From assembly GCF_900169525.1 (NCBI RefSeq), contig NZ_LT821240.1, positions 879,684 to 943,683 on the forward strand: a stretch of 64,000 bases of DNA, written 5' to 3'. The first letter of the stretch is position 1, and the number at the start of each line of letters is the position of its first letter. The notes under the pieces are model-generated. The model saw only the letters and a list, made by a program, of their open reading frames with translations, did no database searches and was not told the DNA's origin. Positions 19,401-28,112 of this stretch are shown piece after piece. This DNA comes from Corynebacterium pacaense (GTDB lineage Bacteria; Actinomycetota; Actinomycetes; Mycobacteriales; Mycobacteriaceae). The position numbers and the translations under genes are program-made.

Positions 19401-19647
19401 TCCGCTGGGAAAGCTGCTGCGCGGCCTTTCGTGTGAAGGTCAGGCCGAGAACCTGGTCGGGGGCCACGAATCCGTTGGCCACCAGCCAGACGACGCGGGC
19501 GGCCATAGTTTCGGTCTTTCCGGCGCCCGCGCCGGCGACGACGAGCAGGGGGCCCGGTTCAGCGCCGATGATCGCGGCCTGCTGGGCGGTGGGGGCGTGC
19601 TGCTGTCCGAGGATTCGGGACAGCAGAATCGGTGAAATCTTAGTCAT
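16408..19647 (-). CDS. adnB: AdnB, motor-nuclease subunit of AdnAB
   Basis: A 1079-residue UvrD-like helicase fused to a PDDEXK nuclease. The motor has an intact Walker A (VAGAGAGKTETM), the LDEYQDTS box, GDPMQAIYGWRGA and FYVGITRSERVL. The C-terminal nuclease (about 920-1060) has RFHQWLEDRFG, the Asp in RGRMDAV, and the VVDWKTGR active-site core. With AdnA it should resect double-strand breaks, the actinobacterial counterpart of RecBCD/AddAB. It overlaps adnA by 8 bp, consistent with a heterodimer made in equal amounts. Confidence 0.92.
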   Translation of the reverse strand: MTKISPILLSRILGQQHAPTAQQAAIIGAEPGPLLVVAGAGAGKTETMAARVVWLVANGFVAPDQVLGLTFTRKAAQQLSQRIRHRLETLAGVPTLRDLDPGGTLARNLQAITPTVSTYDSYAGSLIREYGLLLPVEPSARLITQTELYHIARGVVDNYRGELTATQTPATVTEYLLRLASEMDNHMVGPEEITEESWPMINLFEELPKGKGQREGLNAEMRKWRETQITRLEYMPLVEALKKELHERAVITFGEQMSTAARLASRHPQVGYRQRRRFRVVMLDEYQDTSHSQRVLLRSLFGGTDPGLTVNAVGDPMQAIYGWRGATAANLDNFITDFPVVSLEGPRPAPKRELTTSWRNPPEVLDLANAVSREVLGPADAPGRTVQPLVAREGAPQGQVSIGWFATAVREREFIADEMERHWKRRGEGFTAAVLVRKRRHSAAMAQELSARGIPVEIVGLSGLLDVPEIADMVAIATMLVRPQHNAAALRILAGPHVGLGLADLLHLQDRARNIAGRVARNEVELPEDPVERLQAIIDETVPAESEEMVGLADAVSDLGEGERYSEEGYRRLKRLSAQLRHLRRSSLGRSLPDIFAEIETVFGIRTEVLAREDPRADGAAGTVHLDRFAEEVAAHGGAGLPELLDFFDLARNQEDGLEPGEVRVRSDRVQILTVHKAKGLEWDIVSVLHADASTYDASASTWLKNVTAIPGALRGDAEDGAPILDTSEVTDRKELQRAGEEYTEEVREGLREENTRLFYVGITRSERVLMVTASAVSDEGGSRKPYDRLEILRSTAPESVVEWWEGSEEEVERPVVEEALFPRTTVSADVVDGAAMVREAMEDPAPASTEGGLETLWEREVGALIEEQRVLSSPVLDVEISLELTATDLVSMKNNPEQFARRLRRPVPFKPNSFAKRGTRFHQWLEDRFGATALLDEDELPGIGEESGEHTFTELRRAFLESAWSRRTPAFVEHPFEVVIGGHVIRGRMDAVFEEADGGWLVVDWKTGRTPTGPEMAAAIIQLAVYRIAWANLQGVDPAQVRGAFHYVADDHTFEPERFPEAAELADLLSRTRTPMIN

Positions 19648-22600
19648 GGATCAGTTGTCCCTCCGGCTGGACCGGGCAGATGCCTCGGATCGGGCAGTTG
19701 GAGCAGGTGGCGTTGGCCCGTGCCAGCAGACGCGGCCCCCGGCGCTGGTGCGCCAGCCCCGGAAGGGTGGCGGCGAAGGCGTCGAGTTCCTCCGGGGTCT
19801 TGGCCACCTGTTCACGGGTGGCGATGGTCCTGGAATCGCTGGCGGGAAACACCAGCACACCACCGCCGACCGCATCCGGGGTCTCCCCCGGTTCCGGGTC
19901 CTCGATTCGCCGTCCGTGGAGCACCCCCCTGGACAGCGCGAGCTGGTAGGCCGAGAGCTGGGCGTGGTCGACCATGGAGTTCTTGGAGGGCATGCTGGTT
20001 CCCGTCTTCAGATCGACGATCACCAGCTCCCCCTCCCCGTTCCGCTCGAGGCGGTCCATGCGGCCGCCGATGCGGACCTCCCCGTCGATGTCGACGGACA
20101 CCGGCACCTCCACGGCGACCTCGGTGAATGCCGAGCGCGATGTCAGCAGCCACGTCCGGGTGCGTTCCAGTGTGCGTCGAAAAGCACCTTCGGTGCGTTC
20201 CCGTGACCAGGCGGGCACGGCGGCCAGATCCATGAACGCCTCGGTCACCATGTCCGCCGCCCGCTCCGGCTCCGCGCCCTGGGCGATGACCTCCGCGTAG
20301 GCGTGGATGAGTGTGCCCTTGAGCATCGCGACCGGTGTCTTCTCATCGAGGGAGGATAGACCCGCGCGCAGCGGACAGTTGATAAGTGCCTCGATCCTCG
20401 AGGGTGACAGCGACACACGCCCGGGTGCGACCAGTTCCTCATCGGTGGAGGGCGTGCGCAGGGCGGTCCACTCCGCGGGGTCGGCACCCGGCACACCGTG
20501 TTCGGCGAGGCGCGCGAGCTGGCGCGCCGCCTGTCGACGCCTCCCCGGGTGCCCGGCACCGTCGCCCACCGCGCGCCGCAGCTCCGCAACCAGCGCGGGA
20601 ACGGAGAGGAGCCGGTGCCCTAGTGACTCAGGGGCCGCGGCGATCTCCGTTGTGTCACCGCCGCCCACCGACCTCTCCACATCGACCCCGAGCTCCTCCA
20701 GGAAGCGGGAGGGCTCGCGTACCTCATCGCCGTCGGGGGCGTCTGTTGCAGTGATCAGCACACTCTCGCTCGCCCTGGTCACCGCGACGTGGAAGAGGCG
20801 GCGTTCCTCGGCCAGCCGTTCCGCGGAACGGGAGATGATGATGTCCGGATCGATGCCCTCGTCGACGAGATCCACCAGTTCCTCCTGACCGAGCAGCGTT
20901 CCGGTCTCCCCGAGCGATGGCCAGCTGCCCTCCTGGACACCGGCGACCACCACCTTCCTCCACTGCATGCCGGTGGTTGAATGCGCGGTGACCACACTGA
21001 CGGCCTCCGGAGTCACCCCGCGACGCTCGCGGACCCCGGTGGGCAGCTCCTGCTCGTTGATGTGCAGGATGAAGGAGCGGAGGCTCGCGGTGGGGCGGCG
21101 CTCGACGTAGTCGCCCGCGGCGTCAAACAGAGACATCATTGCGTCGAGATCACGATCCGCCTGGGACCCCGCGGCACCGCCGCGGAGACTGGAGGCGGCC
21201 AAACGCTCGGAGAGCCCGGTGGCCTGCCACACCGCCCACAGCACCTCCTCGAGGCTGCCTCCCAGCGCTGCGCGTCCCGCCTGAACCACGGAACGCACAC
21301 GGGTGAGCAGCTCAATCTCACGTTCGGTGAGATAGGAGGTCAGCTCAGTATCCGGGCCGGAATCGAGCATTCCGCGCAGCACCTCGATCGCGCGCCGGTG
21401 TCCACCGGCGCGCATCTCGGCCTGGCGCAGGCCCCGGAGCAGTCGCCGCAGCGTCACCGGGTCCGCCCCGCCGATCGGGCCGAGGAGCAGATCCTCCAGT
21501 TCCAGCGGCGTGAGCTGCTCGCTTAGCGAGCGCAACCCGAGGATCATCGCGGCGACGATCCGCTGCTCGGAGAGCACCACATCGGTAGGGTTGACATGCA
21601 CCGGTACACCGGCGGCGAGCAGTACACGCCGCACCGGTGCGATCATCCCGGAGGACCGCACGATCACCGCGATCCCCGACCACTCCACACCGTCGATGAG
21701 GTGGGCGCGACGGACCGCATCGGCAATGACATCATTATGCGCCGATTCGGTCTCGGCGATGACCACCCGGCGTTCCGGTGCACGCCGGGAAGCACCGAGG
21801 TTGAGCTCGTGATCGACTCCGACCCCGGTGAGGAACTCCGAGTTCGCCCCCCGGAAGTGGAACACCGACTGCCGCGGATCACCGGCGATCACCGCTAGCT
21901 CGGCCGCGGGCAGGAAACGCGAGATCAACTCCGCCGACTTGGGATCCAGGTGCTGCGCATCATCGACGAACACCCCGCGGTAGTGCACGCGCGGCTCGGG
22001 ACCCGCAAGGGCCGCGCAGACCAGCTCCGAGGCGGAGTAGCTGTGAGCCCCGGACAGACCCATGATCTGACGGTACTCACGGAGGAACTCCCCCGCGGCC
22101 GACCAGTTCGGGCGGTTGTGGCGGGATCCCAGTTCAACCAGCTCCTCCGGTCCGATTCCACGTTCGACCGCGCGGAGGAGGAAATCGCGCAACTGCCGTG
22201 CGAAGCCAACCATGCGCAGCCCCTCGCGCTGTTCCGGGGGCCATGACCCACGTCCGTCATCGGCCTGACCGCGCAGCAGCTCACGGATCACCGCATCCTG
22301 CTCGGCGCCGGTGATCAGGCGGACATCACCATCGGAGGCATCACGGATCAGGGCGAAGGCAAGGGAGTGGAGGGAACGCACCAGGGGTCCGTCGGAGACG
22401 TAGTTCATAGCGGACACCTGCTCGGAGAGTTCACGACGCAGCCTGGATGCCGCCTCCCTCGATGTTGCAACGACCAGGATCTCGGAGGGATCCCATCCCT
22501 GCCGGATCCTCTCCACGACGGTATCGATCAGCAGGGAGCTCACACCCGAACCCGCTTCGCCGAGAACCCGCCAACTCCCGACGCCACCACCGATCAGGTG

Positions 22601-22699
22601 CGCGGGATCCCCCTCCCAGGTTCGGGCGGTCTGCCTTCTGATGGCGCTGACGAGCCGGACCTCGGGATCCGGCGGAATGAAGGGCTGGTATTCCGGCAT
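19640..22699 (-). CDS. adnA: AdnA, partner helicase-nuclease subunit of AdnAB
   Basis: A 1019-residue UvrD/RecB-like protein ending in a PDDEXK nuclease with an iron-sulfur cysteine set. The nuclease shows GGRMDRLE and VIVDLKTGT, with one cysteine in ALINCPLRAG and three in TCSNCPIRGIC, the 4Fe-4S pattern of AddB/AdnA enzymes. The motor's Walker A is degenerate: GEAGSGVSS has Val where the ATP-binding Lys should be. The VFVDDAQHLDP box and GDPRQSVFHFRGA remain. This fits a lead subunit that depends on the AdnB motor. It starts 3 bp after the TIGR02569-like gene. Confidence 0.9.
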   Translation of the reverse strand: MPEYQPFIPPDPEVRLVSAIRRQTARTWEGDPAHLIGGGVGSWRVLGEAGSGVSSLLIDTVVERIRQGWDPSEILVVATSREAASRLRRELSEQVSAMNYVSDGPLVRSLHSLAFALIRDASDGDVRLITGAEQDAVIRELLRGQADDGRGSWPPEQREGLRMVGFARQLRDFLLRAVERGIGPEELVELGSRHNRPNWSAAGEFLREYRQIMGLSGAHSYSASELVCAALAGPEPRVHYRGVFVDDAQHLDPKSAELISRFLPAAELAVIAGDPRQSVFHFRGANSEFLTGVGVDHELNLGASRRAPERRVVIAETESAHNDVIADAVRRAHLIDGVEWSGIAVIVRSSGMIAPVRRVLLAAGVPVHVNPTDVVLSEQRIVAAMILGLRSLSEQLTPLELEDLLLGPIGGADPVTLRRLLRGLRQAEMRAGGHRRAIEVLRGMLDSGPDTELTSYLTEREIELLTRVRSVVQAGRAALGGSLEEVLWAVWQATGLSERLAASSLRGGAAGSQADRDLDAMMSLFDAAGDYVERRPTASLRSFILHINEQELPTGVRERRGVTPEAVSVVTAHSTTGMQWRKVVVAGVQEGSWPSLGETGTLLGQEELVDLVDEGIDPDIIISRSAERLAEERRLFHVAVTRASESVLITATDAPDGDEVREPSRFLEELGVDVERSVGGGDTTEIAAAPESLGHRLLSVPALVAELRRAVGDGAGHPGRRRQAARQLARLAEHGVPGADPAEWTALRTPSTDEELVAPGRVSLSPSRIEALINCPLRAGLSSLDEKTPVAMLKGTLIHAYAEVIAQGAEPERAADMVTEAFMDLAAVPAWSRERTEGAFRRTLERTRTWLLTSRSAFTEVAVEVPVSVDIDGEVRIGGRMDRLERNGEGELVIVDLKTGTSMPSKNSMVDHAQLSAYQLALSRGVLHGRRIEDPEPGETPDAVGGGVLVFPASDSRTIATREQVAKTPEELDAFAATLPGLAHQRRGPRLLARANATCSNCPIRGICPVQPEGQLIHD

Positions 22700-22702
22700 G
22701 AA

Positions 22703-23464
22703 TCAGATTGTGTCAGATACGTGTGACACCAACAGTTCCTCGACGCGGTCAAGGTTGGCAAGGGCATTCGAATCGGTGTCCCCGGAGAATTCCCGGATGT
22801 TGCGGCGGTAGAGGAAGGCCCGCAGCAGGAGCTGGTCGATGTCGGGAAGGTGCGAGAAGCGGCGGAGAATGCCGTCATCCACCGCCGCCAGCAGCAGTCC
22901 GTCGATGATCACCAGGGCGGCCGTGAAGCCGTGCGGCCGGTGCACCGGGACGATATCGGTGACAACGGGGGGCTGGGTCCCGGAGAACAGGGTGGTTGCG
23001 AGCATGTCCGCGTGTCCGACCTGATCAGGGGCATCGAGGGGATGCAGGAGCTCGCCGATCCGGCCCGACTTCTCCTCCCATGCCTGGATGTCGGCCCTGG
23101 TGAACACGGTGTCCGCCGGGGTGGGCATGCTGGCTCCGACAAGGGCATCGGCCAGGCGGAGGGCCGCGACGACGGTCTCATCCACCCGCCTGCTGACCAC
23201 GCCGGTGGAGTAGATCGATGTCCGCCATCCGGCGACCACGAAACGCCCGTCGGTGGAACGGATCGGGCGCACGACCCGGACCCCGGTGGGTTTGAGGGAT
23301 TCACGGTTCTTCGATGACCAGGCGGAGATCTCCGGGTTCAGCGCCCTGGAAAAGACCGTGTTCCCGACCCTGAAGCCGTAATCCCACGCCGATCCGAGCT
23401 GTTCAGCCGGGCCGGCGCCCACCTGGAACGCATCGCGGACATGGTCGGGTAGCTGTTCGGACAA
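22703..23464 (-). CDS. TIGR02569-like conserved actinobacterial protein
   Basis: A 253-residue cytosolic protein of the actinobacterial TIGR02569 family (Rv3205c-like), with SAWDYGFRVGNTVFSRAL near the N-terminus, the WRTSIYSTG motif and GHADMLATTLF in the middle. It has a distant kinase/phosphotransferase look (HAD in the loop position) but no full catalytic set that I can defend. The TTG start has a strong AGGAGAA ribosome site 6 bp upstream. It sits 8 bp after the DUF3152 gene and 3 bp before adnA, so it is in the DNA-repair operon. Confidence 0.8.
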   Translation of the reverse strand: MSEQLPDHVRDAFQVGAGPAEQLGSAWDYGFRVGNTVFSRALNPEISAWSSKNRESLKPTGVRVVRPIRSTDGRFVVAGWRTSIYSTGVVSRRVDETVVAALRLADALVGASMPTPADTVFTRADIQAWEEKSGRIGELLHPLDAPDQVGHADMLATTLFSGTQPPVVTDIVPVHRPHGFTAALVIIDGLLLAAVDDGILRRFSHLPDIDQLLLRAFLYRRNIREFSGDTDSNALANLDRVEELLVSHVSDTI

Positions 23465-23472
23465 TTCTTCTC

Positions 23473-24342
23473 CTAAAATCCCCGCGGATACGGCCAGGGG
23501 TTGATCACGCAGGTTGCGTTGTCGTCGGGGTAGACCTCATCGGGGTCGATGCGGAAGAGCTCCGAATTGTTCAGGCTCAGGGTCTGCTGCATCATGATCG
23601 GAGCCAGTTCACCGTCACCGCCGCAGGAATCGTGGGCACCGTAGCCGATGCCGTGACCGACCTCATGATTGATCAGGTACTGGCGGTATGAACCGAGATC
23701 GCCGTCGAAGGGGACGGCCCCGCGGATCCAGCGTGACTCGTTGATCAGAACACGGTTGCCATCGGCGTAGAAGCAGCTGGTCTCCATGGCGATATCATTG
23801 CCGCACAGATCGTGGGTGGTACCCACGGTGGTCAGTTGGATCCGCAGGTCCGGTTCCCTCTGATCATCGGCGGGGAGGTGCTCGAAAGCGAAGCCCGGAT
23901 CCGCCGTCCATCCCTTGGGATTTGCCAGCGTGGCGTCGACGGCGGAGACGAAGCCGTCATCGCCGCCGTAGCCGGCGGTGTTGATTCCGTTCTCCACCTC
24001 GACGACGTAGGTGAACACCCTGTCCCTGCCCTGGCCCACCTGCGGCAGTCCGGCACCGACGGTGCGGTAGAAACCGTCCCCTGACTCGGTGACCGGCCCG
24101 CCGGGCGGCAACGCGGTCAGCGGGATGCCGCTCGGGCGGGCATCCGCCGGGTCGGGTCCGTGGGAGTGCAACGCCGTCTGGGCCACCCCGGTGCTTGTCG
24201 ACGCCGAGGTCTGATCCACCTCACCGCCGCCGGTGAAGACATCGACGAGCACCCAGACCGTTATCACGGTCAGAACCGGTATCGCGTAGGCGCGCCACCC
24301 GTAGTCCCGCGCGAAACGGACAAGAAAGGGTTCGACAGACAC
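23473..24342 (-). CDS. DUF3152 secreted zinc-protease-like protein
   Basis: A 289-residue protein with one N-terminal membrane anchor (about 18-36, YAIPVLTVITVWVLVDVF), a low-complexity linker and an extracytoplasmic DUF3152 domain. The motif INHEVGHGIGYGAH matches the metzincin-like HExGHxxGxxxH zinc site, and four cysteines (DLCGND, TSCFY, DSCGG, ATCVI) could form disulfides. A secreted metallopeptidase role is likely but unproven for the family; it is the Rv3207c equivalent. The GTG start has AGAGG upstream. It is followed by the TIGR02569-like gene after 8 bp. Confidence 0.87.
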   Translation of the reverse strand: MSVEPFLVRFARDYGWRAYAIPVLTVITVWVLVDVFTGGGEVDQTSASTSTGVAQTALHSHGPDPADARPSGIPLTALPPGGPVTESGDGFYRTVGAGLPQVGQGRDRVFTYVVEVENGINTAGYGGDDGFVSAVDATLANPKGWTADPGFAFEHLPADDQREPDLRIQLTTVGTTHDLCGNDIAMETSCFYADGNRVLINESRWIRGAVPFDGDLGSYRQYLINHEVGHGIGYGAHDSCGGDGELAPIMMQQTLSLNNSELFRIDPDEVYPDDNATCVINPWPYPRGF

Positions 24343-24368
24343 GTTGTTGATTGACCTCTGTCTATTTC

Positions 24369-24596
24369 TCAGGCACCGGCGAAGCCGACGGTGCGGGGGG
24401 TGGAGGTACCCACCTCCACATAGGCGATGCGGCTGTTGCGGATCAGGTAGCGGCGACCCTTGTCATCGCTGAGGTCAAAAACCCCGGACTCGTTGGTGAG
24501 TGCCTCGGACACCTTCGCCACCACCTCATCCTGGCTCAGACCCGAGGAAATAATGAGCTCACGTGCAGTATCGGAGAAACCGACCTTGATATCCAT
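24369..24596 (-). CDS. DUF3107 small conserved protein
   Basis: A 75-residue protein matching the actinobacterial DUF3107 family (Rv3208A-like): MDIKVGFSDTARELIISS at the start and GRRYLIRNSRIAYVEVG near the end. Function unknown. It is the first gene of the eight-gene leftward run ending with uvrD2, with an AAAAGGGAAG ribosome site. It is divergent from the DEAD-box helicase. Confidence 0.9.
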   Translation of the reverse strand: MDIKVGFSDTARELIISSGLSQDEVVAKVSEALTNESGVFDLSDDKGRRYLIRNSRIAYVEVGTSTPRTVGFAGA

Positions 24597-24652
24597 AGTT
24601 CTTCCCTTTTCATCGTTGTTGGTGGAATGACCCTATTCTAACCACGCAGCGA

Positions 24653-24665
24653 TAGTATTTAGCTT
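24653..24665 (+). promoter_or_regulatory. Probable -10 of a leaderless helicase transcript
   Basis: TAGTAT at 24653-24658 lies 7 bases before the GTG start at 24666, the distance expected when transcription begins at or next to the start codon. No Shine-Dalgarno is present, which agrees. No convincing -35 element is seen. Confidence 0.4.
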
Positions 24666-25940
24666 GTGACTTCTGAAAGCCCCAGACCTACATTCACTGA
24701 GCTCGGCGTCGCAGTTGAAATCACCGACGCGCTGGAAGCCCTCGGGATTACACATACCTTCGCGATCCAGGAGTACACCCTGCCCATTGCACTTGACGGC
24801 CATGACCTTATCGGTCAGGCGCGCACGGGCATGGGTAAGACCTACGGATTCGGTGTGCCGCTGCTCGATCGGGTCTTCGACTCCGCAGATGTCGAGGAGA
24901 TTGATGGTACACCCCGAGCACTGGTGATCGTGCCCACCCGCGAGCTCGCGGTACAGGTCGGTGATGATCTCCAGCGTGCGGCGGTCAACCTCCCGCTGAC
25001 AGTGTTCACCATCTACGGCGGTACACCCTATGAGGAGCAGACAGAGGCGTTGAAGAGCGGCGTCGATGTGGTCGTGGGTACCCCCGGCAGGCTCCTCGAC
25101 CTTCAGCAGCGGGGCACCCTCGAACTGGACAGGGTGGCCATCCTCGTCCTGGACGAGGCCGATGAGATGCTCGATCTCGGGTTCCTCCCCGACATTGAGA
25201 AGCTGATGCGCACCCTGACCCACCGCCACCAGACGATGCTGTTCTCAGCGACGATGCCCGGCCCGATCCTGACCCTGGCCAGAAGCTTCCTGGACAGGCC
25301 GGTGCACATCCGGGCGGAGGCCGCGGACTCCTCGACCACCCACGCCAGCACCCGGCAGGTGGTCTTCCAGGCGCACCGTATGGACAAGGAGGCGATCACC
25401 GCGCGGATCCTCCAGGCGAAGGGGCGTGGCCGGACCATCATCTTCGCCAGGACCAAGCGCACCGCCGCCCAGGTTGCCGAGGATCTCGCGGCACGCGGAT
25501 TTTCGGTCGGTTCCGTCCACGGTGACATGGGGCAGCCCGCGCGCGAACGGTCGCTGAACGCCTTCCGCACGGGTGCCATTGACATCCTGGTGGCCACCGA
25601 TGTCGCGGCGCGGGGAATCGACGTCGACGATGTCACCCACGTGATCAACTACCAGACCCCGGACGATCCGATGACCTACGTGCACCGCATCGGGCGCACC
25701 GGACGCGCGGGCCATGAGGGAATCGCGGTGACCCTGGTCGGCTACGATGAGCTGGCGAAGTGGACCGCTATCGACCAGGAGCTGGGTCTGGGACAACCCG
25801 ATCCCCCGCAGTGGTTCTCCACCTCCCCGGAGCTCTACACCGCGCTGTCCATCCCTGAGGGCGCCGGCGACCGTGTGGGACCGTCCAGGAAGGTGCTCGG
25901 TGGAGCGGCCGTACGTACGAGTCCCCGCCGGAGGCGATAG
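24666..25940 (+). CDS. rhlE: DEAD-box RNA helicase, RhlE type
   Basis: A 424-residue superfamily 2 helicase with the full motif set: a Q-motif (FTELGVAVEITDALEALGI, FAIQEYTLP), ARTGMGKT (Walker A), PTRELAVQV, TPGRLLDL, VLDEADEML (DEAD), SATMPG (SAT), ATDVAARGIDVDDV and HRIGRTGRAGHEG. The short basic tail (SPRRRR) could bind RNA. Expected roles are RNA unwinding in decay or ribosome assembly. It corresponds to Rv3211. The GTG start seems leaderless. A downstream membrane-protein gene begins within or just after its end. Confidence 0.92.
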   Translation: MTSESPRPTFTELGVAVEITDALEALGITHTFAIQEYTLPIALDGHDLIGQARTGMGKTYGFGVPLLDRVFDSADVEEIDGTPRALVIVPTRELAVQVGDDLQRAAVNLPLTVFTIYGGTPYEEQTEALKSGVDVVVGTPGRLLDLQQRGTLELDRVAILVLDEADEMLDLGFLPDIEKLMRTLTHRHQTMLFSATMPGPILTLARSFLDRPVHIRAEAADSSTTHASTRQVVFQAHRMDKEAITARILQAKGRGRTIIFARTKRTAAQVAEDLAARGFSVGSVHGDMGQPARERSLNAFRTGAIDILVATDVAARGIDVDDVTHVINYQTPDDPMTYVHRIGRTGRAGHEGIAVTLVGYDELAKWTAIDQELGLGQPDPPQWFSTSPELYTALSIPEGAGDRVGPSRKVLGGAAVRTSPRRRR

Positions 25941-25944
25941 GCAG

Positions 25945-27150
25945 ATGGGGGAGAAACCTCTGCGCCGGACGCGCACCGATCTCATTCTCACCGCCGCATT
26001 CACCGCGGCCGCGATCGTCGGGGTCACCACCGTCTGGGTCACCGCGCCCGCCCGCGACGCCCACCTGAGCACCGCCTCCGAGACCTTCGTCGCCGGTCCT
26101 GGCATCGAGGTTGTTCCGCAATCGCTGACGCAGGCATGGACAGTGACGGACACCGCGCCCGGAAACCATAAGCCGCTCACCGCCGGTGGGGTGGTGATCG
26201 CCGCGGACGGGCCGACGGTCAGTGGCTACACGCCCGGCGGGGACCTGCTGTGGAGCTACGAGCGCGAGGACGATCTCTGCGCGCTGATGAGCGGCTTCGA
26301 ATCCGCCGTTGCGGTCTACCGCACCGGCGTCGGATGCGGCGATGTGGTGGAGATCCGGGCGGCCACGGGTGAGTACGGGGCCACGCGGAGCGCGATAGCC
26401 AGCGAGACGGTGGCGCCGATCTCCTCGAACGACAGGGTGGGCATCCTCGGCAGTGAACGCGTGGAGCTCTGGCGTTCGGATCTGGTGAGAACCGTCGAGT
26501 ACGGCGATGTCGAGGCGAAACAGGAGGCGGCTCAGCAACCCCACGAGGACTGTTCGGTGACTTCGGCGATGACCCGCAAGGAGCTTCTGGCGGTGGTGGA
26601 CGACTGCGCCGACGGGTACCACCTCAGGCTGCAGAACACCACGCCCGAGGATTCCCGCGAGCCGGAGATCTCCCGGGACATAGCCATCGACGGCGTCAAT
26701 GCCCGACTGGTGGCGGTGGGCCAGGAGGCCGCGGCGGTGTACGTGGAGAATCCGGAGCCGATGATCGTCTCCTACGACAGCCAGGGCGAGCAGACCTCGT
26801 CCAGGAGCGTGGACGGGGTCGACTTCCCCGCTCCCCCGTTCCAGCCGGCGACCGCCGACCTGCCGCACCACATGTCCTGGTTCGACGGTGGGCATCTGAC
26901 TCTTTTCACACCCAGCAGGCTGGGTGTGGCAACACGGTTCGATGATGCCCTGGGCACCGGTATCGCGGTGGGGGGACGTCTCCTTTACCCCGTCGCCGGG
27001 GGCATCGCCGTCGCCGACTGGGACTCCGGGGAGGTGCTGCGCACGCTGGCGGTGGATCGGGGGAACTACTCCGGTCCGGTGTCGCTGGCGCTGGCGGGTG
27101 GAACCATCGTGGAAAAGCGCGGTGGGACCCTGGTGGGCCTGACTCAGTAG
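25945..27150 (+). CDS. Membrane-anchored beta-propeller-like envelope protein
   Basis: About 401 residues: one N-terminal membrane helix (about 13-31, LILTAAFTAAAIVGVTTVWV), then an extracytoplasmic domain of repeated beta-strand blocks (TAGGVVIAADGPTVSGYTP, GDLLWSYERED, LRTLAVDRGN) like PQQ/WD-type propellers. It resembles Rv3212, a protein of unknown function. The ATG at 25945 follows GGAGG; a GTG at 25900 with AGGAAGG 6 bp upstream, overlapping the helicase end, is an equally fair start. The stop overlaps the convergent membrane gene by 7 bp. Confidence 0.78.
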   Translation: MGEKPLRRTRTDLILTAAFTAAAIVGVTTVWVTAPARDAHLSTASETFVAGPGIEVVPQSLTQAWTVTDTAPGNHKPLTAGGVVIAADGPTVSGYTPGGDLLWSYEREDDLCALMSGFESAVAVYRTGVGCGDVVEIRAATGEYGATRSAIASETVAPISSNDRVGILGSERVELWRSDLVRTVEYGDVEAKQEAAQQPHEDCSVTSAMTRKELLAVVDDCADGYHLRLQNTTPEDSREPEISRDIAIDGVNARLVAVGQEAAAVYVENPEPMIVSYDSQGEQTSSRSVDGVDFPAPPFQPATADLPHHMSWFDGGHLTLFTPSRLGVATRFDDALGTGIAVGGRLLYPVAGGIAVADWDSGEVLRTLAVDRGNYSGPVSLALAGGTIVEKRGGTLVGLTQ

Positions 27151-27560
27151 ATGTTTGCCGCCCAGTGCACCGAGCGGGCGTGGAAGAGCATGGCCAGGCA
27201 TGCGATGGCGGAGAGACCCACCAGAACGGCCCACACCGGCTGTCCCGCGGTGAAGATGGTGTAGGCGATCGGCAGCAGAATGATGTTAAGCATCACGATG
27301 GGGCCGCGTCCCCATTTCCTTCCACGGATCATGTTTATCCCGCCCGCGAGCACCGTACCAAAGACGATGATGAAGAACACCGCGGTACCGAAACCGACCC
27401 AGGTGTTCGCATCCTCCGCCTCATAGACGATGCTGGCGTCATGCCGCCCCGTCAACTCCCGGAAAATGAGGATCCCCGCATAAAGAATGCCGATGCAGGA
27501 CTGCACGATGCCGATGATCCCGCCCCAGCGGACGGTGTTCGGCACAATTGGAGTAGTCAC
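27144..27560 (-). CDS. Small four-helix membrane protein
   Basis: A 138-residue integral membrane protein with about four helices (IIGIVQSCIGILYAGILIF, GTAVFFIIVFGTVLAGGI, IVMLNIILLPIAYTIF, AVLVGLSAIACLAMLF) and a short basic loop RGRKWGRG. The family is not recognised and the function unknown. The GTG start lacks a ribosome site; TAGACT upstream could be a -10 for a leaderless message. It is convergent with the preceding envelope gene. Confidence 0.75.
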   Translation of the reverse strand: MTTPIVPNTVRWGGIIGIVQSCIGILYAGILIFRELTGRHDASIVYEAEDANTWVGFGTAVFFIIVFGTVLAGGINMIRGRKWGRGPIVMLNIILLPIAYTIFTAGQPVWAVLVGLSAIACLAMLFHARSVHWAANIY

Positions 27561-28112
27561 GGGTGTTCAGTCTAATCACCGGAGCGGGGCGCGGGTAGTT
27601 CACCTCCGTGACACGGAGGTGCCGGCGAGCCCGGTTCCGGGAACCGCGCAATTTGTGGATATATCCACAGGTGGCGATCACTTTCCCGGTTGAGTGAATA
27701 TGAACTTGACATCGCCACCGGTGACACACTGACGGCCATTTCACAGAACCTAAAGGTAGTCGAAATATTCACGGGGGAAACTGAGTGCCAAACTGTGGCG
27801 CGTCCCACAAGGATGCGCCAGGTAACACACAAGTAGACGGTCAAACTTGTGATGTCTGACACAAATTGAGCCGCACCCCTAGCCAACAGCGGATGTACAT
27901 GCCATTATTTCCAAGTACCAAAAAGAACTAGAACGAAATTGGTTCTTAACTTCGGTCCAGCGCAGCATTAACTCCCGGTAAACGAGCAAGACGCATCCGT
28001 GCGTCTTCTTTGATGTGCCAGGGACTCTCAGCACCCAACAAGACCACAACTGGCCTTCATGCCGCGCGCCCGAAAAACACTGTTGAAGCTTTAATGAAAA
28101 GGAGTTATCGAA
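27561..28112 (+). promoter_or_regulatory. Long upstream region of whcE with CRP/GlxR-like sites
   Basis: No gene is visible in this 550 bp. It holds a perfect 16-bp palindrome, TGTGGATATATCCACA, at 27654-27669 and a GlxR-like site, TGTGATGTCTGACACA, at 27848-27863. The second matches 10 of the 12 fixed positions of the TGTGANNTANNTCACA consensus. In M. tuberculosis the whiB1 promoter is controlled by CRP, so control of whcE by the CRP homologue GlxR is a reasonable inference. A strong AAAAGGAG ribosome site lies just before whcE. Confidence 0.45.

Noticed and set aside
17578..19635. 685-codon open frame on the plus strand opposite adnB
   Set aside because: It is fully antisense to a well-supported helicase-nuclease gene, has a composition typical of GC-rich shadow frames, and shows no recognisable domain or ribosome site.
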